Assembly: GCA_950106755.1 (NCBI GenBank)
Contig: OX467088.1
Coordinates: 12,570,001 to 12,634,000, forward strand
Reading direction: 5' to 3'
Source of the DNA: Climacium dendroides
Lineage: Eukaryota > Streptophyta > Bryopsida > Hypnales > Climaciaceae
Length of the DNA stretch: 64,000 bases
The position numbers and the translations under genes are program-made. This document shows positions 35,190-46,500 of this stretch, piece by piece. The notes under the pieces were generated by a model. The model did no database searches. It was not told the DNA's origin and worked only from the letters and a program-made list of their open reading frames with translations. Each line of letters starts with the position of its first letter. Position 1 is the first letter of the stretch.

Positions 35190-37130
35190 GTTTGTAAAAA
35201 ATGCTATATTTGTGTATAATTCTACAAGTTTTTTTTATAAATGCCTAAGATATCAGTAAAGTAGACTTCATTATCTTTCCAACGCACTTTGTGGTTTGTG
35301 ATTTGAATCATTTTTGAGCAAATGGTGGCAGTTTGAAATTGGAGATATGTACTCTGTTTCTACATAACGACTGCTGTGAACGTAAACTTGTTGGTGGGTA
35401 CTGTACAGTACAGGATTCACTACCAAGTGACTCAAATTTGGAGCCTGCTTATGGGAAATACAACATGTTGTGTTGCACAAGCACAGAAGGGGTTCACTTT
35501 GTTTTTTCACAAACAGGCTCCATCGACAAGTTAACTTGCATACTCTCAATGAGGATGTTATGAATTAGAATGATCAAATTCTGAGAAAAGCAAATCTTGA
35601 CTGAATGCTCAGCTTTCAAATGAAAAGTGGAAAGAGTACAGTATGATTGTGGATTACAACAGAGCCGTTGTTTCAAAAATTCATTACACATAGAAGTGTT
35701 GGAGCTGGCTACTCCTAAAGACAATAAGATACGAGGTGCATAAATTGCCCACCTAAGAGCTGAAACTGAATTTTAGGGAAGTGAAGCTTTTTGAAATATT
35801 TATCAGTAAATTTTCCTTGGAAGACAAGAGGAATTGGCATCTAACCGTAATCGTTTCATATTTTTTGGAGCTTTGTGGAATTAGTTATCAAATTTTGAAG
35901 TTGAAATGGCATAGGGCTCTAAAATTGTCCAAATCCTAAAATGTACACTTTTTGTATATTGCTGAAGCCCATGAATAAGCAACATGTACAAATAATGTAC
36001 ACTTGAAGATGTGAGTGATTTTAGACCCTGTCCACTTTTAGAACCTCCTACCTTAGCTTAGTATGTATGTATTGCCATTGCTTTTCAGTTGAGTAGTGGT
36101 GCTAAAACTTTTTGGGCGTGGATGATCCTATGAATTGCATCTCCTCTTCTCTGGTTAGTGAATATAACCTGACTTTGAATCACTGATTGTAGAGAAGATC
36201 AATCAGAGCCTTGTTTCTATTTCATGTTCACAATATGATTCAAATGGATGTACTGGAATGCCAGTACTTATGCCAGCCAACCATCTGATGATCTCCATTT
36301 CAACAAAGCCATTGAACAATGACAAATTGGTATACACTCTAAGGTAGAAGCATTAGTAGTGGATCACTTGAGTGAATTTCGAGCAGATGGTGAGGAGTAT
36401 GGGGTGGTGGAAATCTTTTCCATGTAGGAAGATAGGAAATATAGGGAGTGCAAATTTTTTTTAAATTTTATTCATGAATTTGAAGTTATAGTGAATTTTG
36501 GGAGCCAACAAGTATTGTTGACCCATATTCAATGTTTAGAGTATTTTAATTTCAATCGTTGAAGAACTGCTTTCCTGTTTACTTCTTCCTATTTTCTCGC
36601 TCACTGCTTTTAGACATGTGTCACAACCATATTAGCCCCAACCTTGAAAAGGACAAAAAAGCACATATTTCAAGCTTGAGTTAAAGTCTCACATTGAAAA
36701 TAGTGCACACTACAGGTTGGGTATTGGGTGTGATTGAGAACTGATGCTTCTACTCATTACTAACCAGTAGAGTGGGAGAAATGTGGCAGAGGTTGACACT
36801 CATTTCAGATTTTTTGGGGAGGGAATGGTTGAATAAAGCTTTTCAGTTGGATGACATACACATGGCATTCTCATTACCAAATTGTTTGACACATGTGTCT
36901 CATTTTTATGCCCAACTTAACATGAAAAAGTCTCTCTGATTGAGTAATTTTGCGTGACTCTATAGTTTGGACATGGGTCCACGCCCTCTGGCACCTTCTA
37001 TACTTCCTAGTAATTTCATATCAAAGTGAAAAATTATCAAAATTTTGGCAATCTTCCTCATTTCTATGTCTGCAATTATGAAAATTTTCTTCTTGCCTCA
37101 CAGCACTCCAGATCATGTCTGCAATACCTT
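35190..37130. other. AT-rich intergenic containing a diverged repeat
   Basis: About 36340-36620 is similar to about 43160-43480: both contain 'catgtaggaagataggaaat' and 'tgaattttgggagccaa', then 'caatgtttagagt'. This may be an old retroelement fragment, but no domain could be read. The rest shows nothing supportable. Confidence 0.4.
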
Positions 37131-37139
37131 AACTGGTTG

Positions 37140-37545
37140 ACTGTGGGTGGTTCTACCTTACTTCATTGTGAAGCTAACGAGGCAATGAAGTTTATAATTG
37201 TGGGGAATTTTATTAAAATGGCGATATTCTATGTGCCATTTTCACAGTGCCATTCCCACAGTTCAGACCAGGCGGTCTGAAATTTATTAGTGTACTAGAT
37301 TTCAGACCACTTGGTTTGAACTGTGGGATGTCAAAGTCACATAATATTTGCCTGTAACTATCAAATTGACAAGAAGATGAAAAAACTTGGCATCTCAAAA
37401 GTGTACATAAGTCCAAAGTGATGGCTAGCAAGAAGGAAAGGCTGCGACTACAAAACTTTTAGAAATTTTCATAAATTTTCATCTACATATTGGAACCACG
37501 TCAACAAAAATAGAATGGAGGCTAGTGGACACTGAAAACTTGTTT
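37140..37545. repeat. local duplication copy 1 with truncated MITE
   Basis: This stretch recurs at about 37690-38175. It holds 'ggcaatgaagtttataa', a MITE-like element (37202-37346) lacking its right inverted repeat, and a downstream part with 'gtgtacataagtccaaagtg' and 'ggaaccacgtcaacaaaaat'. About 20 bp present in copy 2 (the right end of the element) is missing here. Confidence 0.7.
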
Positions 37546-37689
37546 CCTCACACACTGATGTGCATAAGAACACAATTAAGTCCATCCACAGGATTAGTGT
37601 CCAGATTACCCTGAAAAAAATCAGATAACATGTGTCAACAGGGATCGAAGGAAATCATGGGGTAAAGTACTTGAAATTATTCACAAACC

Positions 37690-38175
37690 CTGGGCCAAAG
37701 ATTGCAAACACCACCACTTCCTTGTGAAGTTAACAAGGCAATGAAGTTTATAACTATGGGGAATTTTATTAAAATGGCGATATTCCATGTACCATTTTCA
37801 CACTGTGCCATTTCCACAGACCAAGCGGGCTGAAATTTATTAGTGTACTAGATTTCAGACCACCCGGTCTGAATTGTGGGATGTCAAAGTCACAGAATAT
37901 TTGCCATTTTAATGAAATTTCCCATAACTATCGAATTGACAAGAGGATGGAAAACTTGCGATATAAAAAGTGTACATAAGTCCAAAGTGATGGCCAACGA
38001 GGAGGAAAGTTTGCAATTACAAAACTTTTAGAAATTTTCATCTACATGTTGGAACCACGTCAACAAAAATAGAGTGGAGGACAATGGATGTTGAAAACTT
38101 GAAATGAATGTTGCATCTGACTCAACAAATAAGAGGACCGCTTCCTCGCATGCTGATGTGCGAAGAATTCCAAAA
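37690..38175. repeat. local duplication copy 2
   Basis: It has the same landmarks as copy 1, including DNA outside the MITE on both sides. The duplication therefore involved the locus rather than two independent insertions. Confidence 0.7.
37758..37923. mobile_element. 166-bp MITE with 8-bp target duplication (hAT-like)
   Basis: The inverted ends are GGGGAATTTTATTAAAATGG on the left and, read inward on the other strand, GGGAAATTTCATTAAAATGG. They are flanked by identical 8-bp ATAACTAT at 37750-37757 and 37924-37931. An 8-bp duplication is the hallmark of hAT-superfamily elements. The interior holds a second inverted pair around 'ttcagaccacccggtctgaa'. Non-coding. Confidence 0.85.
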
Positions 38176-38435
38176 GTGCTATATGCAATCTCCAAATGCT
38201 TAAAATCTTCAAATTCTAGCAACTTCAAACCTAACATATTGCCAATGAAAAATGAATCAAAGTAGATTCTTAAACTTCTAATAGCAACTAAAACAAAGTT
38301 CTAAAAAAAATAATCTATCCACAATAAATCCTCAAAAACAAAAACCTTCATACTTGTGAGATTTTCAACACTTGCAAGTATCCCCTTCAAATTCAACCTT
38401 CAAGCCTAGAAATTATTAACATAAAAAACTTTAGA

Positions 38436-38738
38436 TCACAACTTTTCAAGTTGTACTTCAATCAATTGTTCACATCCCTTGAAGTTCAATGTAGTAAGTG
38501 ATGTCAATGATTCAAGGTCCAAATCCTGAATCTTCAATTGCTCGCAATCATTCAAATAGAGCTCTTCTAGAGATGTCAACTTGCTCAATCCGTGAGGCAA
38601 GTTCTCCAATGCACCACATCCACCAAAACCTAGATTCTTTAAGGCCTTGAGATTTTCAAAGGATGCATGTCCCACCTTCAAACTACCATTTTTAGTACAA
38701 GTACCAAATTTTAGGAAAAAAAACATTTTTGAACACAT
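38436..38738 (-). pseudogene. orphan LRR fragment related to the kinase-NLR repeat array
   Basis: About 75 residues (VGHASFENLKALKNLGFGGC through SLTTLNFKGCEQL) match one 96-residue unit of the receptor gene 5 kb away, in the same orientation, with more divergence than units inside the array. Both sides run into unrelated sequence and stops. I read it as a remnant of a related receptor gene or of an earlier, longer array. Confidence 0.8.
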
Positions 38739-38739
38739 A

Positions 38740-40380
38740 AAACCGTAGGATCTTGTAGTAAGTTGATTTCAAAAGATGTGGAAGAAATTTCATAAATTTC
38801 CACCTCGTAGAATGTAAGATATTATCATTTGAATTGACAAAAAATTCTTTTTTTGACCTACCAAAAACTCAAGTAGCTGCACTTTACAAGGCCAAATCAT
38901 TATAAGAAAATGTCTAAAATGTTTGTAATTCTTTGGATTCATTCTTCAAAGCAAGTTGTCTATGTTCTTGAAAAAATTTAGATCATTTGGAATTGTACAA
39001 CATATGGGGAAAAAATAGTCAATAGAAAGAAATAAAGAATGATTTAAAATACTAAATTGTTAACAATTCATTCATGGAATTGAAAAATGCCAATCCCAAT
39101 GGTTGTAATGTTGTAATAAACAATCTACACCTAACATGTTTATTTTTTTCCAAAAATATTGAAATTGAGTTAAATAAAGAACTTCAAAGTTTATCTTAGA
39201 GTAGAGATTCCATAACTACCAACAAACTACCCACAACTAAAACTTCTCATAACTTTCATCTTATCAATTAAAATGAAATGACTCAAAGCTTTCTACCTAT
39301 ATATAAATCTAGAAAATCAATTTCAAATTTTTATTTTTTGTAAAAGTACTTCTTAAAGAAATTTTTTTGCTGTCCAAGTTGCCTGCCAAGCAATGAAAAC
39401 TACATATCATACAATAACTTTTTAACCATGTAAAATAAAATCCATTCATAGTGAGCTACCCAAAAATCACTTTGTTTCCAAAAAAACACAATTTGATCCT
39501 TTTAAGGGTTAATTTTATTATTATTGTGCCGATTGTAAGTCCAAGTGGCAATGCTCTCCGATGTTCATTTTATTTTGTTGGTGCTGCTTGGATGGTCCAG
39601 TAAAGTACAAGTAAGCTAAGGCTTAGAGAGCACTCATCTGAAGAAAAAAAGACCTCTATACAAAAATGGGTGGATCTAAAGTTTTTTTACATTTTTGTGG
39701 AAGAAAGAGAAATGAGGAATACAACAATGGAAATTTTATGTTTAATTTTCTGACTTGAAATGAATAAGATATGATTTTTCAAAGTCAAAAGTACATAGGT
39801 CCCTATTAATGCTCATAGGTGCAATTGTAATCAATCAAAACATGCCATTGAATGGAGTCAATGAGTTTAAGAGCGATCCTAACCATGCCCTTAAATGGAA
39901 CCAATGAGTCTAAGAATGATCCACTATATGTTACCCTTCAATTCACTCCCAATTGTAAATCAAAATTTATTGCAACCGCTAAACACCCTAGGGTTTCCTC
40001 ACATAAGGTAGAAACATCCAATTCTGTCCCTATACCTAATCTTTGTTCCATAGTGTGCCCTTAAAGTGTCCTTAGAGTTTCATTAATGTGTCTTACACAT
40101 GTTTAACTTTGATTTGTTAACGCACTTGAAGGACACATATTGAACTTTGATTTGCTGATAGCTGAATTTTGCACAATTCAGTTTTGAGTGCACCTATGGG
40201 ACAATTCCAGTGGTCTACAGACCCGCCACTTTGAAAAATCATAAAAATTACATATTAAAGCAAAAATATCTAATTTTTTTAATATTCATGATTTTCTCTT
40301 GCTAATACTACAAAATATTAGTTTTAAGAAAATAGGCCTCCGACTATGCTAAATTCCTTATTTTGATGGTTTCGGGTGCC
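38740..40380. other. AT-rich intergenic, no gene seen
   Basis: Only short open frames. Near 39840-39905 two phrases ('ccattgaatggagtcaatga' and 'ccttaaatggaaccaatgag') form a small diverged duplication. Confidence 0.45.
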
Positions 40381-40384
40381 TTCA

Positions 40385-40900
40385 CCTTAGTTTCAAATCC
40401 AATTCAAAGTGTCGTAACTTTTGCATATGATGTCTAAATTCAATAAAACTTGTTGGAAAATTTGCATTCTCTCTTCTAGTTTGTGTGGTAAAATTTCCAA
40501 ATCAATACAAGATGTAATGATTATTAGGAAGTCAATCAAAGCTTACAGGTTCAATTTGAGTCCACAAAACTACATTTGATGGTTGCAACTTTGGGGGCTT
40601 GTATCTCCTTCATCCAATGTTAGTTTTCAATAAAATTTGTTGGGTTATGTTTTCCTTGAAGCCTAGTTATTGTGGTAAGATTTTCATGTCAATCCAAGTT
40701 GTTTTGAATGTTTGGGAGGAATTCAAAGTTTAAAATCCCAACATTTTTGGATTACAATGAACTTTGGTGACCTGTTTGTTCTTCATACAATGTCCATTTC
40801 TAATTTGAAAAAATTTGAAAAAGTTGCACATACTAGTCTAGTTTGCGTAGTTAAAATTTCATTTCAATCCAAAAAGTTATGAGTGACTACGAAGCATTTT
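40385..40900. repeat. diverged tandem repeat, unit about 180-195 bp, three copies
   Basis: Copies near 40400, 40590 and 40760 share the order 'caactttg', 'catccaatgt/catacaatgt', 'aattt', 'agtctagttt', 'gtggtaa/gtagttaa', 'tttcaatccaa'. Strongly diverged and non-coding. Confidence 0.5.
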
Positions 40901-43160
40901 AGTAGGAGGAGGTTTAGCCTTAGATGTGTTTTTTGCAATTTTTTTTGCAATTTTTTGACATTTTAAAGTCACTCTGTAGACCTCACCAAATTCAAGTCTT
41001 TATTATGAGTAAAATCACACATGATGATGAATCATATCACCTTCTCAATAGTCTAAAATCACACACATGGGTTGGCAATTTCTCACCACATGAAGTCATT
41101 TCCATTTTTACATCTCATGTGCATTGTTTTGGGCACTTCTATAGGGGCGGTTCTTAACCCCTAAATGCCCGAGGCACTAAAATCTAGTGTTTGCAAAACT
41201 TTGAAGTTAAATAAAACCTAACGAAGTTGCTATTTTTAATAGATTATATTTTTGGAAAGTTCTTATTGAAGTCTAATTTTAGCACCAAAAACCTGATCTT
41301 GAAAATAAATGACAATGATTCTTCTATTCACGATTTTTTGCAAGGGTACCCATTGCAATCTTGACTTCATGTAGTGTTGAGAGCTCTTGGAAACGAGCTT
41401 CAAATACACTAGATCTTGGAGAAAAAATCACATTCAAAATTTATTTAAAAAAATTATAGAGTAGATTTTAAAAAGACATAAATTGATTGGGGTTATACAT
41501 GTTAGGCCCTTGAACCTCATATGTTTTTGGTCAACAACTTTTTGAATTTGACATGCAAAAAGAGAATTGAAAGATTATCATAGTTTTAACACCCTCACGA
41601 TCAAACATTATAATCTTTCACTCCGTAAGTGATATTGTTGTGTTTTTTTTTCCTATGAGATCTCTAACATGTCTAGTTTGAATTTGTATGGTTACAAATT
41701 CAAAAAAATTGATACAACTTATCGAAATGTTGGCATTTTGTTCAATTCAAAGCAAATTTCAAGAGGCTTGAAACAGGCCTTGGTCATTTATGGGTTAATG
41801 CCCGAACTGTTTTCCTATAGTGGTAGATCTGAGTGCAAGTTGCAAAGCTTTTTTTTCTTAGGGCATGCCCACAACAACTCAAGAATTGGGCTTGGATGGA
41901 CTCGGCCCCATAGCAGGCATGATGAAGGCCAAAAATGTATATTGGAACAAAAAAACTTGGAACATATGAAATGTTGAAAAACATTTGCATTTGTAGTATA
42001 GGTTCTTTTATTAGACTTCAAATGCAATTAAAAACTAAATTATCAACTTGCTTCGAGTTTTAAAGTATAAAGAGGAGCTTTTTCTATTCACAGAGGGTGG
42101 TAGGAGGTAGAACAATCCATGTGGGACATGTTACTTAAAACATACTTTTTTGGTTTTCTTAGGTGAACACAACAGAAAGTGATAGTTCTAAGTGGTTTTT
42201 GACAGAAAACACCAGCTTTCTGCCAGAAAATGAGCATGAGAAATGCATGCAGGCAAAGTGGTCAATGCTTGAAAATTGATAAAAACTCCACCAGGGACTG
42301 GTTCCATTGGTTCCTTGCACTGTTTCCTCTATCAAACGAATTTGTCCATGTGTTTAAAAATTTTAAAGATTTTAAAGAAAGAAGTGGGCTTATGGAATTG
42401 GTATTTCAGAGATTGCTTGTGTTAAGCTTAGCAACAATCCCACCCTCAGTCTTGTTTTCTTGGGACAATGCAACCTCATAAAACAGATCGGCTTCATTGC
42501 CATTGTTCCTTTGTTTTGATGAGGCACACTATTAACCCTTAAACAATGGACTGGTGACTCTGGAATTCGTTGGTCAAAAAATCCAATAGCACTCGTTGGA
42601 AGTCAAAGTAATGTAGAAGATTTCCCCTTTTCACACAAAATTTCAAGGATGAATAGTTGCACTTATGTCCTACACTAAAAGATTCTTTGTCATCCATCGG
42701 AACACCAAACATTTGCCTCGACGTTTAAGGGTTAAGTTAGGAGGAGAGCACACATTCTTAGTGAAGTCTGATCTAGAATGATTTTCTCAACATGGACAAT
42801 TTGTGTACATGAGTTCCCCTCATTTCCACTACACGGAACTTGTAGAAAGTCCCCCAATGTAAAGGAGACGAGGGGGCCACAATGGGCAAACTAGGGAGGA
42901 TTGACCCGTGTCTTGCCCCATGCTTTATCCTTGCATTAAACATTGAAATTTTTTATTTGCCACATATGATAGAATTCGCAAATTTTGAATTCACATTTGC
43001 AATCAATGGATCACTTGGGAGGTGTGATGAAATACCAAATTATAAGTAGGACAAAATAGGAGACAATTTTCACATTTCTCCTTCAATGTGGCAATATATG
43101 TCAATCTTCCTTGGTCTAGTGGGCATCATTATTCTTCTCCAGTGCCAAGGATACATCTAA
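40901..43160. other. AT-rich intergenic, no gene seen
   Basis: Short open frames at about 41669-42027 and 42230-42481 have no recognisable domain or splice context. Confidence 0.4.
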
Positions 43161-43599
43161 GGCTAAGGCACTAGTAGCCAATCATTTAAGCAATTTTAGA
43201 ATAGATCATATGTAGTTTGAGGTGTTGGACATTTCTCCCATGTAGGAAGATAGGAAATATGCGGATAGCAAAAGTTTTAGAATTTTATTTTCAAAATTGA
43301 AAGTATTGTGAATTTTGGGAGCCAAAAAGTGCACTTTACTAGTAACCAATGTTTAGAGTCTTCTAATTTTGATCATTCAAAAATGATTTTCTTGTGCACT
43401 ACTTCCTACTTTTTTCCTTCCTAACACAAGAAATGTGTAATAATCTTAGTAGGCCCAACCTTGTAAAAGACCGCAAAAAAAAAAACATTCCAAACTTTGA
43501 TTGGAAGTATGTTCAAGCCTTGCTTAGAAATAGTGCATTGCTAACAGTTTGAAGCCACTCTAAACATGTCATGTTTGCTATGGCTAGTGGAATTCTTTC

Positions 43600-46500
43600 C
43601 TAATGTTCACATCTTTCAAAATCCAATGTAGTAAGTGATGTCAATGATTCAAGGTCCGAATCTTCAATCTTCAATTGCTTGCAATCATTCAAATAGAGCT
43701 TTTCTAGAGATGCCAACTTTCCCAATCCATAGGGCAAGTACTCCAAGGCCTCACATCCACTAAAAGATAGAATCTTTAAGGCCTTGAGATTATCAAAGGA
43801 TGCATGTCCCACCTTCAACTTCTTGCAACCTTCAAAGCCAAGCCACTCTAAACATGTCATGTTTGCTACGGCTGGTGGAATTCTATCCAATTGTTCACAT
43901 CCCTTGAAATTCAATGTAGTAAGTGATGTCAATGATTCAAGGTCCGAATTTTCAATCTTCAATTGCTTGCAATAATTCAAATAGAGCTTTTCGAGAGATG
44001 CCAACTTCCCCAATCCGTAGGGCAAGTTCTCCAATGCCTCACATCCACTAAAAGTTAGAATCTTTAAGGCCTTGAGATTATCAAAGGATGCATGTCCCAC
44101 CTTCAACTTCTTGCAACCTTTAAAGCCAAGCCACACTAAACATGTCATGTTTGCTATGGATGGTGGAATTCTATCCAATTGTTCACATCCCTTGAAATTC
44201 AATGTAGTAAGTGATGTCAATGATTCAAGGTCCGAATCTTCAATCTTCAATTGCTTGCAATCATTCAAATAGAGCATTTCTAGAGATGCCAACTTCCCCA
44301 ATCCGTAGGACAGGCTCTCCAATGCCTCACATCCACTAAAAGTTAGAATCTTTAAGGCCTTCAGATTATCAAAGGATGCATGTCCCACCTTCAACTTCTT
44401 GCAACCTTCAAAGCCAAGCCACTCTAAACATGTCATGTTTGCTACGGCTGGTGGAATTCTATCCAATTGTTCACATCCCTTGAAATTCAATGTAGTAAGT
44501 GATGTTAATGATTCAAGGTCCGAATTTTCAATCTTCAATTGCTTGCAATCATTCAAATAGAGCTTTTCGAGAGATGCCAACTTCTCCAATCCGTAGGGCA
44601 AGTTCTTCAATGCCTCACATCTACTAAAAGTTAGAATCTTTAAGGCCTTGAGATTATCAAAGGATGCATGTCCCACCTTCAATTTCTTGCAACCTTTAAA
44701 GCCAAGCCACACTAAACATGTTATGTTTGCTGTGGATGGTGGAATTCTTTCCAATTGTTCACATCCCTTGAAATTCAATGTAGTAAGTGATGTCAATGAT
44801 TCAAGGTCCGAATCTTCAATCTTCAATTGCTTGCAATCATTCAAATAGAGCTTTTCGAGAGATGCCAACTTCCCCAATCCATAGGGCAAGTTCTCCAATG
44901 CCTCACATCTACTAAAAGTTAGAATCTTTAAGGCCTTGAGATTTTCAAAGGATGCATGTCCCACCTTCAACTTCTTGCAACCTTTAAAGCCAAGCCACAC
45001 TAAACATGTCATGTTTGCTACGGATGGTGGAATTCTTTCCAATTGTTCACATCTTTCAAAATCCAATGTAGTAAGTGATGTCAATGATTCAAGGTCCGAA
45101 TTTTCAATCTTCAATTGCTTGCAATCATTCAAATTGAGCATTTCTAGAAATGCCAACTTCCCCAATCCGTAGGGCAAGTTCTCCAATGCCTCACATCCAC
45201 TAAAAGTTAGAATCTTTAAGGCCTTGAGATTATCAAAGGATGCATGTCCCACCTTCAACTTCTTGCAACCTTTAAAGCCAAGCCACACTAAACATGTCAT
45301 GTTTGCTATGGATGGTGGAATTCTATCCAATTGTTCACATCCCTTGAAATTCAATGTAGTAAGTGATGTCAATGATTCAAGGTCCGAATCTTCAATCTTC
45401 AATTGCTTGCAATTATTCAAATTGAACTTCTCTAGAGATGCCAACTTCCCCAATCCGTAGGGCAAGTTCTCCAATGCCTCACATCTACTAAAAGTTAGAA
45501 TCTTTAAGGCCTTGAGATTATCAAAGGATGCATGTCCCACCTTCAATTTCTTGCAACCGTCAAAGTTAAGCCACACTAAACATGTCATGTTTGCTATGGC
45601 TGGTGGAATTCTATCCAATTGTTCACATCCTTCAAAATTCAATGTAGTAAGTGATGTCAATGATTCAAGGTCCGAATCTTCAATCTTCAATTGCTTGCAA
45701 TCATTCAAATAGAGCTTTTCGAGAGATGCCAACTTCCCCAATCCATAGGGCAAGTTCTCCAATGCCTCACATCTACTAAAAGTTAGAATCTTTAAGGCCT
45801 TGAGATTATCAAAGGATGCATGTCCCACCTTCAATTTCTTGCAACCTTTAAAGCCAAGCCACACTAAACATGTTATGTTTGCTGTGGATGGTGGAATTCT
45901 TTCCAATTGTTCACATCCCTTGAAATTCAATGTAGTAAGTGATGTCAATGATTCAAGGTCCGAATCTTCAATCTTCAATTGCTTGCAATCATTCAAATAG
46001 AGCTTTTCGAGAGATGCCAACTTCCCCAATCCATAGGGCAAGTTCTCCAATGCCTCACATCTACTAAAAGTTAGAATCTTTAAGGCCTTGAGATTTTCAA
46101 AGGATGCATGTCCCACCTTCAACTTCTTGCAACCTTTAAAGCCAAGCCACACTAAACATGTCATGTTTGCTACGGATGGTGGAATTCTTTCCAATTGTTC
46201 ACATCTTTCAAAATCCAATGTAGTAAGTGATGTCAATGATTCAAGGTCCGAATTTTCAATCTTCAATTGCTTGCAATCATTCAAATTGAGCATTTCTAGA
46301 AATGCCAACTTCCCCAATCCGTAGGGCAAGTTCTCCAATGCCTCACATCCACTAAAAGTTAGAATCTTTAAGGCCTTGAGATTATCAAAGGATGCATGTC
46401 CCACCTTCAACTTCTTGCAACCTTTAAAGCCAAGCCACACTAAACATGTCATGTTTGCTATGGATGGTGGAATTCTATCCAATTGTTCACATCCCTTGAA

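Noticed and set aside
41669..42481. Short plus- and minus-strand open frames as genes
   Set aside because: No domain, no splice signals of the right phase, and AT-rich composition like the surroundings.
36340..43480. Ty3/gypsy retroelement fragments at 36.34-36.62 and 43.16-43.48 kb
   Set aside because: The two stretches are clearly related, but I could not read any reverse transcriptase, RNase H or integrase motif with confidence.
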